Shown here: positions 9,519-18,064 of the stretch, piece by piece
How positions within the stretch are numbered: position 1 is the first letter of the stretch
How the letters are laid out: each line of letters begins with the position of its first letter
Origin: Deltaproteobacteria bacterium
GTDB lineage: Bacteria; Myxococcota_A; UBA9160; UBA4427
NCBI GenBank assembly: GCA_016713665.1
Contig: JADJOR010000008.1
Coordinates: forward strand, 310,001-374,000
Direction: 5' to 3'
DNA length: 64,000 nt
Program-made: the position numbers and the translations under genes
Notes under the pieces: model-generated
Seen by the model: the letters and a program-made list of their open reading frames with translations, nothing else
What the model was told of the DNA's origin: nothing
Database searches by the model: none

Positions 9519-9637
9519 CCGGTCGTGGGGCGTGGCGCGCGAAATCGGAGTGACCGGCGCGCAGCACGGCGATCGCAAATGGTCAGCGGGACCGTCGCGT
9601 CCGGTCCGACACCGAGCGCGCCGCGCCCCACGACCGG
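9519..9637. repeat. Intergenic inverted repeat between convergent genes
   Basis: Two 22-base arms (9519-9540 and 9616-9637) are inverted complements at 21 of 22 positions, with GGTCGTGGGGCG as the readable core. The 75-base spacer contains a further hairpin (GGACCG/CGGTCC near 9589-9608). Weaker complementarity extends outward to AGGCCGGGG near 9489 and its complement near 9660. It fills most of the gap between the convergent sulfotransferase and SnoaL genes. A bidirectional terminator or REP-like element is the likely explanation. There is no T-tract. Confidence 0.6.
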
Positions 9638-9660
9638 GGCACCTGGCACGACCCCCGGCC

Positions 9661-10173
9661 TCAGCTCTTCGAGAAGAATTCGAAGGAGAGGTCGGTCGCG
9701 TCGCGGGCGGCGCCTTCGGAGACGGCGGCGCGGTCGAGGTCGTACTCGCTCGACATGTCGAGCAGATGGGTGCGGTGCTCGATCGCCCAGCGGCCGTGCT
9801 TCTTCGAGAAGCGGTCGAGGTAGCGGCCGCGGCCGACGAGCTCCTTCTGGCGGCCGACCTCGTCGGGCTGCGTCCAGAGGCAGACCGTGACGTAGCTCTC
9901 GCAGATCGCGCGGTCGCCGTTCACCTCGATCAGGACGTTCGTGATCTGGTGGGAGTGGCGCTCCATCGTGGCGTGGGCCTGCCAGACCCAGTCGATGAAG
10001 CCGCGGCCGGTCCCCTCGTAGATGCCGTCGTAGAAGGCGGTGCCGCCCTCGTGCCAGACGGCGTAGGCCATGTCCTTGTCCATCCGATCGAGGCCGCGGC
10101 AATAGCGCGACAGCACGTCGCGGATCGCCTGCTTGTCGAGGAGCGTCTGGATCCCTGCATCGTGGCCGGACAT
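9661..10173 (-). CDS. SnoaL/NTF2-like family protein
   Basis: This small 170-residue cystatin-fold protein belongs to the SnoaL-like nuclear transport factor 2 superfamily, whose members are often dehydratases, isomerases or hydroxylating-dioxygenase beta-type subunits acting on ring compounds. The N-terminus IQTLLDKQAIRDVLSRYCRG is the classic SnoaL_4 opening helix. The fold continues through FYDGIYEG, HQITNVLIEVNGDRA and a late GRWAIEHRTHLLDMS. The start ATG has AGGGAG upstream. The reaction is unknown. Proteins of this family are common beside CoA and steroid catabolic genes, but the direct neighbours give no pathway. Confidence 0.8.
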   Translation of the reverse strand: MSGHDAGIQTLLDKQAIRDVLSRYCRGLDRMDKDMAYAVWHEGGTAFYDGIYEGTGRGFIDWVWQAHATMERHSHQITNVLIEVNGDRAICESYVTVCLWTQPDEVGRQKELVGRGRYLDRFSKKHGRWAIEHRTHLLDMSSEYDLDRAAVSEGAARDATDLSFEFFSKS

Positions 10174-10328
10174 GTCGATCTCCCTGGGTCGCGCGGTCGT
10201 CGCGACCGCCGGTCCCCACTCTACTCGAAACCCGCCGCCGCGAAGAGCGCCCATTTTCGAGCTGGTTTAGCGTCGACGGCGTCGCGCTCGACGCACCCGT
10301 CCGTGTACCGCTCGCCTGGAGACCCTCG

Positions 10329-12485
10329 ATGACGATTCCGACCCGATCCCGCCTGCGCTCCGCCGTCGCTGTTCCCGCGCTCGTGTTCGCGCTCCTGCTC
10401 GCGGGCCCGGGCTGCGATCGCCCGCGCGCCGCCGATCCGGCGACGGCCGGCGGGGCCGAGACGAACGAGGCGGCGGAGGCGGCCGGGGCGGCCGGGGACA
10501 CGACGGCGCGAGCGGGCGCGGCGGGCCGCGAGCTCGCGCCCTCCGGCGCGCCGTACAGCGAGGCGCGAACGGCCTGTCGCGACCGCGACCCGAACCGCCA
10601 GGTCTTCTTCGGCGAGCTCCACGTCCATTCGACCCTCTCGATGGACGCCTGGCTCTGGGACGTGCGCGGCGGACCCGACGACGTCTACCGCTTCGGCCGG
10701 GGCGAGGAGGTCCTGCTTCCGCCCCTCGACGCCGAGGGCCGGGGCACGCGGCCCGTGAAGCTCGAGCGCCCTCTCGACTTCGTGGCGCTGACCGACCACG
10801 CGGATTTCCAGGGCGAGGTCTCGCTCTGCACGCGGCCGGGCTCGCCCGCCTACGACACGCCGACCTGTCGCAAGTACCGCGGCGAGGATCCCGACTCGCC
10901 CTCGCGCAATCAGCGCATGGGGCTCCTCGCGCAGGCCCTCCATCCGGGCGACGCGATGACCGTCCCCTCCGCGCGCAGCGCGACGCTCTGCGGGCCGGAC
11001 GGCGCGATCTGTCGGGACGCCATGAAGACGGTCTGGGAGGAGCAGCAGGCCGCCGCCGAGCGCCACTACGACCGCACCGCCGACTGCCGCTTCACGACCT
11101 TCAACGCCTACGAGTACACCGCGACCCCCGGCCTCGCGAAGGTCCACCACAACGTGATCTTCCGGAACGAGAACGTGCCGAAGGCGCCGATCCCGTGGAT
11201 CGACGTGCCCGACGTCTACGACCTGTGGTCGCGCCTCTCGAGCGAATGCCTCGAAGCGGGGACCGGCTGCGACGTCGTCACCCTGCCCCACAACTCGAAT
11301 CTCTCGAACGGCAACATGTTCGCCGTCACCGGCCGCGACCTCCCGCTCGAGGACCAGCGCGCCCGCGCGATGCTGCGGGCCGACATCGAGCGGCTGGCCG
11401 AGATCTCGCAGATCAAGGGCGACTCCGAGTGTCGCAACGGCATGTGGAACGTCCTCGGCGCGACCGACGAGTTCTGCGACTACGAGCAGTGGCGCGGCCC
11501 CGAGTACGCCGACTGCCGGGACGGCACCGGCAAGGGCGCGCTCTTCGACCAGGGCTGCGTCGGACGCTCGGACTTCCTGCGTTATGCGCTGCTCGAGGGC
11601 CTGCGCGAGCAAGCGCGGCTCGGCGTCAATCCGTTCAAGACGGGCTTCGTCGCCGCCACCGACACCCACAACGCGACCCCGAGCGACGTCGAGGAATATT
11701 CCTACGACGGCTGGGGCGGCATGTCGGACGCGACCGCGACGCTGCGCCTCGAGAAGCCCGAGGCGTCGGTGACGCTGACCTACCCCGCCCGCTCGAATCC
11801 CGGCGGCATCGCCGGCGTCTGGGCCGAGGAGAACAGCCGCGACGCGATCTTCGACGCGATGAAGCGCCGCGAGACCTTCGGCACCAGCGGCCCGCGCATG
11901 ACGGCCCGCTTCTTCGGCGGCTGGAACCTGCCCGGGGAGCTGTGTGCGATGCCGGATCTCGTCGAGCGGGGCTATGCGTCGGGCGTCCCGATGGGGGGCG
12001 ACCTGCCGGCCCGGCCCGAGGGCACGAGCGCGCCCTCCTTCGTCGTGAGCGCGCTGCGCGACGTCGGCATCGCGGACCACCCGGGCGGGCTGCTCCAGCG
12101 CGTGCAGATCGTGAAGGGCTGGGTCGACGCCGAGGACAAGCTCCATCAGGCGGTCTACGACGTGGCCGGGGGGCCGAACGACGCGAGCGTCGATCCGGCG
12201 ACCTGCGAGCCGCGGGGCACGGGGGCCGAGGGTCTCTGCGCGGTGTGGACGGATCCCGAGTTCGATCCCGACCGCAGCGCGGTCTACTACGTGCGCGTGC
12301 TCGAGAATCCGAGCTGTCGCTGGACCGCACGGCAATGTCTCGCGCTGCCGGCGGATCGCCGGCCCGAGGCCTGTCGGGATCCCGCGATCCCGACGACGAT
12401 CCAGGAACGGCTCTGGACCTCGCCGATCTGGTACGACGCGCCCGCGCCGAGCCCCGCGAACGCCGAGGTCGCCGAGAAGGGCTGA
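10329..12485 (+). CDS. DUF3604 domain protein, exported lipoprotein-like (paralogue A)
   Basis: This 718-residue exported protein has the DUF3604 fold, which resembles PHP-type metal-dependent phosphoesterases. No reaction is established. The signal segment (about 1-32) ends in LLAGPGC, a loose lipobox that would anchor it to a membrane. A low-complexity Ala/Gly/Glu linker leads to the domain. Likely metal-binding motifs are FFGELHVHS, DFVALTDHADF, LPHNSNLSNG and a late ATDTHNA. The conserved block GIAGVWAEENSRDAIF and the C-terminal cysteine-rich part are shared with the paralogue at 13978. Many cysteines suggest disulfides outside the cytoplasm. It probably starts a three-gene operon with the M23 peptidase and the second DUF3604 gene. 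Confidence 0.85.
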   Translation: MTIPTRSRLRSAVAVPALVFALLLAGPGCDRPRAADPATAGGAETNEAAEAAGAAGDTTARAGAAGRELAPSGAPYSEARTACRDRDPNRQVFFGELHVHSTLSMDAWLWDVRGGPDDVYRFGRGEEVLLPPLDAEGRGTRPVKLERPLDFVALTDHADFQGEVSLCTRPGSPAYDTPTCRKYRGEDPDSPSRNQRMGLLAQALHPGDAMTVPSARSATLCGPDGAICRDAMKTVWEEQQAAAERHYDRTADCRFTTFNAYEYTATPGLAKVHHNVIFRNENVPKAPIPWIDVPDVYDLWSRLSSECLEAGTGCDVVTLPHNSNLSNGNMFAVTGRDLPLEDQRARAMLRADIERLAEISQIKGDSECRNGMWNVLGATDEFCDYEQWRGPEYADCRDGTGKGALFDQGCVGRSDFLRYALLEGLREQARLGVNPFKTGFVAATDTHNATPSDVEEYSYDGWGGMSDATATLRLEKPEASVTLTYPARSNPGGIAGVWAEENSRDAIFDAMKRRETFGTSGPRMTARFFGGWNLPGELCAMPDLVERGYASGVPMGGDLPARPEGTSAPSFVVSALRDVGIADHPGGLLQRVQIVKGWVDAEDKLHQAVYDVAGGPNDASVDPATCEPRGTGAEGLCAVWTDPEFDPDRSAVYYVRVLENPSCRWTARQCLALPADRRPEACRDPAIPTTIQERLWTSPIWYDAPAPSPANAEVAEKG

Positions 12486-12548
12486 TTTTTCGCTCGGATC
12501 CCCCCGATCTCGTTGGCATCGCAGGCGCCGCCGGTACACTCTCGCGCC

Positions 12549-13976
12549 ATGCGAATCTTCTTGTTCGTTCTGGTGTTGGGGCTGCTGGCTGCCGGTGGTG
12601 CGTGGATCCATGCGGGGGGCGCGCCGGGGCCGGTGATCGAGATCTCCGGGCCCGAGGCCGTCGGCCAGATCGGCGACGTGACGATCGCCGTCGAGGCGCC
12701 GGGCGGAAACCTGAACCGCCTCCAGGTCAGCCTCGTGCAGGGCGCCAACACGACGCCCTTGTTCGATTCGGCGGTGGGCGGGCCGATGGGCGCCGCGACC
12801 GACGAGGCCGCGGGCATCGTCAAGACCGACGAGAACCAGATCCAGCTGACGCGCGCGATCGGCAAGCGGGCGATCCCGAGCCTCGTCGCCGGGAGCGCGG
12901 AGATCCAGGTGACGGCGGTGCGCCCGGTCCTGTTCGGGCTGCGCCAGGCGACCTCGACGCTGACCGCGACGGTCGAGGTCCGGTTGATCCCGCCGCAGGT
13001 CGCCGTCCTCTCGCTCCACCACTTCATCAACCAGGGCGGCTCCGAGGTCGTCGTCTACCGCGTGAACCCGGCGGATTCCGCGTCGGGCGTCCGCGTCGGC
13101 GACATCGAGTACCCCGGCTTCCCGGCCTCGGGCGCCGGCATCCAGACCAACGACCCCGCGCTGCGGGTCGCCTTCTTCGCGCTGCTGCCGTCCCAGGACG
13201 TGGCGGTCCCGATCCAGGTCTTCGCCCGCGACGCGATCGGCAACGAGGGCCAGGGGACCTTCGATTTCCGCGTCTTCCCGAAGCAGTTCCGCGACAGCAC
13301 GATCGAGGTCGACGACGCCTTCCTCGCCCGCGTCGTGCCCGCGATCCTGCAGAACTCGCCCGACTTCGTCGTCGAGAACCCGTCGGACCTGGTCGGCTCG
13401 TATCTCAAGATCAACCGCGACATGCGCAAGCAGAACAACGAGACGATCGCGGCGCTCGCGGCGACGACCTCCCCCGAGATCCTCTGGCGCGGCCCCTTCA
13501 AGCAGCTCCTGAACACCGCGGTCGAGGCCGGCTTCGCCGACCAGCGCACCTACACCCACGACGGCCAGGAGATCGACCACCAGGTCCATCTCGGCTTCGA
13601 CCTCGCCTCGACGATGGCGGCCCCCGTCAAGGCGGCGAATCGTGGCAAGGTCGTGCATGCCGCCTATCTCGGGATCTACGGCAACTGCGTGATCGTCGAC
13701 CATGGCATGGGGCTCCAGTCGCTCTACGCCCATCTCTCGTCGATCGGTGTGCAGGAAGGCCAGATGGTCGAGATCGATCAGGAGCTCGGGCGCAGCGGCG
13801 CGACGGGCCTCGCCGGCGGTGATCATCTCCACTTCACGATGCTGCTCGGCGGGCAGGCGGTGACGCCGATCGACTGGTGGAGCGAGCAGTGGATAAAGGA
13901 CCGCGTCGTCCGCAAGTTCATCGAGGCGGGGGCTCCGGCCGAGGGCGAGTCGGCCGCCGGCGCCGCGGCGCTCTGA
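12549..13976 (+). CDS. M23-family metallopeptidase, membrane-anchored
   Basis: This 475-residue LytM/M23 endopeptidase-like protein acts in the periplasm, probably on peptidoglycan cross-bridges. One N-terminal hydrophobic segment (2-20) is an uncleaved anchor or signal. Residues 25 to about 270 form beta-rich, Ig-like regions. The peptidase domain lies in the last 140 residues. The zinc ligands appear as HLGFDLAS (first His and Asp) and DHLHF (HxH), so the site looks intact; the glycine-rich loop is ATGLAGG. The ATG at 12549 gives a clean signal, while an upstream in-frame start at 12513 adds only polar residues. It sits between two DUF3604 genes, one base before the next start. Confidence 0.88.
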   Translation: MRIFLFVLVLGLLAAGGAWIHAGGAPGPVIEISGPEAVGQIGDVTIAVEAPGGNLNRLQVSLVQGANTTPLFDSAVGGPMGAATDEAAGIVKTDENQIQLTRAIGKRAIPSLVAGSAEIQVTAVRPVLFGLRQATSTLTATVEVRLIPPQVAVLSLHHFINQGGSEVVVYRVNPADSASGVRVGDIEYPGFPASGAGIQTNDPALRVAFFALLPSQDVAVPIQVFARDAIGNEGQGTFDFRVFPKQFRDSTIEVDDAFLARVVPAILQNSPDFVVENPSDLVGSYLKINRDMRKQNNETIAALAATTSPEILWRGPFKQLLNTAVEAGFADQRTYTHDGQEIDHQVHLGFDLASTMAAPVKAANRGKVVHAAYLGIYGNCVIVDHGMGLQSLYAHLSSIGVQEGQMVEIDQELGRSGATGLAGGDHLHFTMLLGGQAVTPIDWWSEQWIKDRVVRKFIEAGAPAEGESAAGAAAL

Positions 13977-13977
13977 G

Positions 13978-16008
13978 ATGCACGCCGCGCGGCGCGGCCG
14001 CTCCGAGCGTGTCCATGCGACGCATCGGATCGGCGCTCGCGCCGGGCGCGCCGCGAGCGGATTGGCCGCAGCGGGGCTGCTCGCGGCGGCGATGAGCCTT
14101 CCGCTCCCCGTCCGCGCAGCCGAGACGGATCCGCGCGCCCTCCCGAACGGGACCGCGGCGCCGGCCCCCGTCGAATCGGCGAACCCCGCGACCCCGCCCT
14201 TCCGATCGACCGAGACCCGCGCCGCCTGTGCCGACCACGATCCCGAGCGCCGGCCCTTCTTCGGCGATCTCCACGTCCACACCGCGCGCTCCCAGGACGC
14301 CTCGACCCAGGATACCCGGGTCACCCCGAGCGACGCCTATCGCTTCGCGAAGGGCGAGCCGCTCGGCATCCAGCCCTACGACGCGCAGGGCAAATCGCTG
14401 CGCACCGTGAAGCTCGACCGCCCGCTCGACTTCGCCGCCGTGACCGACCATGCCGAGCAGATCGGCGAGGTCCACATCTGTCGCACTCCCGGGCAGCCCG
14501 GCCACGACTCGCTCGTCTGCGGCCTCTATCGGAACTTCCCGCGCGTCGCCTTCTTCATCATGAACGGACGCTATTCGCTCCTCGAGTCGCGCTGGGGCTT
14601 CTGCGGGAAGAACGCCGAACACTGCCTCGCCGCGGCCGGCAAGGTCTGGAACGAGCACCAGACCGCCGCCGAGTCCGCCTACGACCGCGAGGACTCGTGC
14701 CGGTTCACGAGCTTCGTCGCCTACGAGTGGACCGCGAGCGGCCACGACGGCGGCCACCTCCACCGCAACGTGATCTTCCGCAACGAGAAGGTCCCGGACC
14801 TCCCGATCAGCGTGATGGAGACGGGCTCGATGGCGATCGGACTCTGGAATCGCCTCGACACCGAGTGTCGCGACGGCCGGCCCGGCTGCGAGTCGATCAC
14901 GATCCCCCACAACTCGAACTGGAGCGCCGGCTCGCAGTTCACCTCCGCCGTGACGCCCGGCGCCGAGATCACGCAGTCCGAGGCGGCGATCCGCGCCCGC
15001 TACGACCGGCTGGTCGAGGTCATGCAGCACAAGGGCGAGTCGGAGTGTGCGCGCACGCCGGGCGTGACCGACGAGGGCTGCGGCTTCGAGAAGGCGGCCG
15101 ACCACCAGAACCCGACCGCCGGCGACGCGCCGAACGCCGTCGACTTCGTCCGCGACGCCCTGAAGCGCGGACTCGTGCTCGAATCGACCCTCGGCGCGAA
15201 CCCCTTCGCCTTCGGCCTGATCGGGAGCACCGACACCCACCTCGGGACCCCGGGCCACGTGAAGGAGCGGGGCTTCGGCGGCCATGGCGGCGCCGGCAAG
15301 CCCGGGAGCAAGGCCCTCGAGCCCGGCCTGCCCGACGTCGCGGCGCTGAACCCGGGCGGCCTCGCCGTGCTGTGGGCCGAGGAGAACAGCCGCGACGCGC
15401 TCTTCGAGGCGATGCTCCGCAAGGAGGCCTACGCGACGAGCGGGACACGCCCGGAGCTGCGCTTCTTCGGCGGCTGGACCTACGCGGACGACGTCTGCAA
15501 CGGCGGCCGCGTCGCGCAGGCGGGTTATGCGCACGGCGTCCCGATGGGCGGTGAGCTCCCTGCCCGACCCGAAGGCGCCGGCGCCCCGCGCTTCGTCGTC
15601 GCCGCCGTGCGCGACGCCCATCCCGAGGCCGGCGATCTCGAGCGCATCGAGATCGTGAAGGGCTGGCGCGAGGACGGCGTCGCGATGGAGGCCGTGCTGA
15701 CGGTCGCGGGCGGCGATCGCGCGGCCGACGTCGATCTCGCCACCTGCGAGCCCCGCGGCGAGGGCCACGACCAGCTCTGCCGGGTCTGGAGCGATCCCGA
15801 CTTCGATCCCGCCGAGCCCGCCTTCTATTATGCGCGGCTGCGGGAGAACCCGAGCTGTCGCTGGACCCAGTGGGCCTGCAACGCGGCGGGCGTGCGCTGC
15901 GCGGATCCGGCGACGATCACGGAAGGCTACGAAGCCTGCTGCTCGGGCGAGGTCCCGCCGACGATCCAGGAACGCGCCTGGAGCTCGCCGATCTGGTATC
16001 GGCCCTAG
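13978..16008 (+). CDS. DUF3604 domain protein, exported (paralogue B)
   Basis: This 676-residue exported DUF3604 protein is homologous to the one at 10329. A basic N-terminus and hydrophobic stretch (about 28-48) end in VRA-AET, a type I signal cleavage site, so unlike paralogue A it should be soluble in the periplasm or secreted. Shared motifs are FFGDLHVHT, DFAAVTDHAEQ, IPHNSNWSAG, GSTDTHLG and LAVLWAEENSRDALF. Paralogue B has an extra cysteine cluster near the end (CNAAGVRC, EACCSGE). The start ATG is one base after the M23 stop, which suggests translational coupling although no clear ribosome site is visible. The reaction is unknown; two His-rich motifs support metal binding. Confidence 0.85.
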   Translation: MHAARRGRSERVHATHRIGARAGRAASGLAAAGLLAAAMSLPLPVRAAETDPRALPNGTAAPAPVESANPATPPFRSTETRAACADHDPERRPFFGDLHVHTARSQDASTQDTRVTPSDAYRFAKGEPLGIQPYDAQGKSLRTVKLDRPLDFAAVTDHAEQIGEVHICRTPGQPGHDSLVCGLYRNFPRVAFFIMNGRYSLLESRWGFCGKNAEHCLAAAGKVWNEHQTAAESAYDREDSCRFTSFVAYEWTASGHDGGHLHRNVIFRNEKVPDLPISVMETGSMAIGLWNRLDTECRDGRPGCESITIPHNSNWSAGSQFTSAVTPGAEITQSEAAIRARYDRLVEVMQHKGESECARTPGVTDEGCGFEKAADHQNPTAGDAPNAVDFVRDALKRGLVLESTLGANPFAFGLIGSTDTHLGTPGHVKERGFGGHGGAGKPGSKALEPGLPDVAALNPGGLAVLWAEENSRDALFEAMLRKEAYATSGTRPELRFFGGWTYADDVCNGGRVAQAGYAHGVPMGGELPARPEGAGAPRFVVAAVRDAHPEAGDLERIEIVKGWREDGVAMEAVLTVAGGDRAADVDLATCEPRGEGHDQLCRVWSDPDFDPAEPAFYYARLRENPSCRWTQWACNAAGVRCADPATITEGYEACCSGEVPPTIQERAWSSPIWYRP

Positions 16009-16041
16009 GAGCCTGACCCAAGATGGCGCGCGCGGGTCGGC

Positions 16042-17433
16042 TCAGGCTGCGCCGTCCTCGCGCGACGGGAAGCGGACGAGGATGAGCGCGATGCCGCCCG
16101 TCAGGACGAGGGCGATCTGCACGAGAAAGCCCGTGTGGTAGCTGCCGGTCGCGCCCTCGAGCAGATGCGAGAGCGCCGAGGCCCCCGCCAGCAGCGGAAT
16201 GCCGGCCATCGCGCCCAGCCCGTTGGCGCGGCCGAAGTTCGCGCGCCCGAAGCAACGCGCCGTCGCGACGCCGTGGACCGGGGCTGCGCCGCCGATCCCG
16301 ATCCCGTAGATCGCGCCGGTCGCGAGGAAGAAGGGATAGCTCGGCTCGAGATGGAGCAGCCCCCAGACCAGCATGTTGACGAGCACGATCATCACGATCG
16401 AGGGCTTCAGCGGCGCCACGTCGGCGAGCCCGCCGACGACGATCTTCCCGAGCAGCGAGAAGGGCACCATCGTCGCGAAGAAGACCGCGGCCTGCTGCTC
16501 GCTGAAGCCGAGATCCTTGCCGTACTCGACGAGCAGCCCCATCAGGACGACCGGCGAGGTCATGATCAGCCCGAAGCCGACGGCGAGGAGCCAGAGGCGG
16601 CGGTCGCGCGCGAGCACGCCCAGCTCGAGCGGCGCCTCGAGCCCGGCGAGCAGACCCGCGTCCCCTCCGGCGCTCGACGAGCGAGCATCGGTCGCGGCGG
16701 ACGCGGAGCTCGCGGGCTCCGGAGCCGCGCGCGCTGCATCGCCGTCCGGCCGCTGGCCGATCTCCTCGGGTCGGGCGATCAGGAAGAGCGCGAACAGGGG
16801 CACCGCGATCCCGATCGTCGCCGCCCCGAAGACGGCGGCGGCGGTCCGCCAGCCGTGGGCATCGATCAGGAGCTGGGCCGAGGCCGGCGCGAAATAGCTC
16901 GCGAGGGTCCCCCCCGCGACGGTGAAGCCGAGGGCGAGCCCGCGGCGGCGCACGTACCAGTTGGTCGCGAGGGCCATCGACGGCACCGACCCGAAGAGCG
17001 CCGCGCCGAAGCAGACGAGCGCGATGTAGGCGAAGGCGGCCTGTCCGAGGGTCTGCGCCCGCGAGAGCAGGAGCAGGCCCGCCCCCGCGACCAGCGCGCC
17101 CAGGCTCATCATCGTCTTCGCGCGCCCGGAGTCGAGCCAGCGACCGACGAAGGGGGCGGAGGCGCCCATCGCGAGCACCGTGAACGCAGCGCCGAGCCCG
17201 ATCGTCGAGCGCGGCACGCCGAAGGCTTCGGAGGTCGGCCCGACGAAGTTGCCGAAGGCGCCGAAGGTGACCCCGCTCGCGAGGAAGTTCGCGAGGGCGG
17301 CGAGGCCGATCATCCGTCGACCGAGGAAGGCGTTCGCGGCTTCGGGCTCGAGGGCGAGGGCGACGGGGCCGGCCGAGGCGGGCACCGCCGCGAAGGATCC
17401 CCCTGCCCCGGACTCCCGCGAATCGAAAGCCAT
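16042..17433 (-). CDS. MFS transporter
   Basis: This 463-residue inner-membrane carrier of the major facilitator superfamily resembles the oxalate/formate- and monocarboxylate-type group. Twelve hydrophobic segments can be traced. The cytoplasmic 2-3 loop motif is GRWLDSGRAKTMMSLG (near 97-112), the usual MFS motif A variant. A charged Ala/Ser-rich central loop (about 225-255) separates the two halves, and motif A recurs weakly as GKIVVGGLADVAPLK. The ATG has AGAGGGG upstream. The substrate is not readable; organic acids would fit the subgroup. It is convergent with the DUF3604 gene and divergent from the AhpD-like gene. Confidence 0.87.
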   Translation of the reverse strand: MAFDSRESGAGGSFAAVPASAGPVALALEPEAANAFLGRRMIGLAALANFLASGVTFGAFGNFVGPTSEAFGVPRSTIGLGAAFTVLAMGASAPFVGRWLDSGRAKTMMSLGALVAGAGLLLLSRAQTLGQAAFAYIALVCFGAALFGSVPSMALATNWYVRRRGLALGFTVAGGTLASYFAPASAQLLIDAHGWRTAAAVFGAATIGIAVPLFALFLIARPEEIGQRPDGDAARAAPEPASSASAATDARSSSAGGDAGLLAGLEAPLELGVLARDRRLWLLAVGFGLIMTSPVVLMGLLVEYGKDLGFSEQQAAVFFATMVPFSLLGKIVVGGLADVAPLKPSIVMIVLVNMLVWGLLHLEPSYPFFLATGAIYGIGIGGAAPVHGVATARCFGRANFGRANGLGAMAGIPLLAGASALSHLLEGATGSYHTGFLVQIALVLTGGIALILVRFPSREDGAA

Positions 17434-17578
17434 GCGATCCCCTCTTCCCGTGGATCGCCGCGTGGGACCGAGCGATTCGGGTGTCGTCCGAGGACACTAG
17501 GGCAGCAGATCGGGGGAAGCTTCCGGACGCTTGCGCGGGGAAGGCATTCGCTAGCGTCGGGGCGGAGGTCGCCTGCCC

Positions 17579-18031
17579 ATGAACCCGCTCGAGCTCGCCC
17601 CGGAACTCTTCGACCGCTACTTCGCCTTCTTTCGACCGGCGCATACGAGCGGCATCGTGCCCGCGCGCATCAAGGAGCTCGCGCGACTCCGGATCGCGGT
17701 CCTGAACGGCTGCAATCTCTGCCTCTTCGCCCGCTACGCGGCGGCGACGCTCGAGGGGCTCGACGAGGAGACGGTGGCCCAGGTCCGGCGGCCCGAGGCG
17801 GAGCGCGTCCTCGCGCCCCGGGAGGCGCTCGCCGTGCGCTTCGCCGAGCGGATGGCGACCGATTTCCGCACCGTCGACGGCGACTTCATGGCGGAGCTCC
17901 GCAAGGCCTTCAGCGATGCGGAGATCGCCGAGCTCGGCCTCATGATCGGCCAGTACATGGCGATGGGACGCCTGCTCGTCATCATGGGCGGACACGAGGG
18001 CGCCTGCGAGATCTACGTCCCGCCGGTCTGA
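17579..18031 (+). CDS. Carboxymuconolactone decarboxylase (AhpD-like) family protein
   Basis: This 150-residue all-helical protein has the AhpD/CMD fold. The redox CxxC is present as C45 and C48 in LNGCNLCLF, and the family His/Glu helix follows. This points to a thiol peroxidase-like or alkylhydroperoxide-reducing role rather than true decarboxylation, because real decarboxylases usually lack the CxxC. The C-terminal helix pair (FSDAEIAELGLMIGQYMAMG) is typical. It stands alone between the divergent MFS gene and the convergent phosphotransferase. Confidence 0.83.
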   Translation: MNPLELAPELFDRYFAFFRPAHTSGIVPARIKELARLRIAVLNGCNLCLFARYAAATLEGLDEETVAQVRRPEAERVLAPREALAVRFAERMATDFRTVDGDFMAELRKAFSDAEIAELGLMIGQYMAMGRLLVIMGGHEGACEIYVPPV

Positions 18032-18064
18032 GCCGCGCCCAGACGATCCCGCGCGAGCCCGCCG

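Noticed and set aside
10221..14324. A 1,367-codon open frame on the minus strand opposite DUF3604 and M23
   Set aside because: It is antisense to two recognised proteins and has shadow-like composition.
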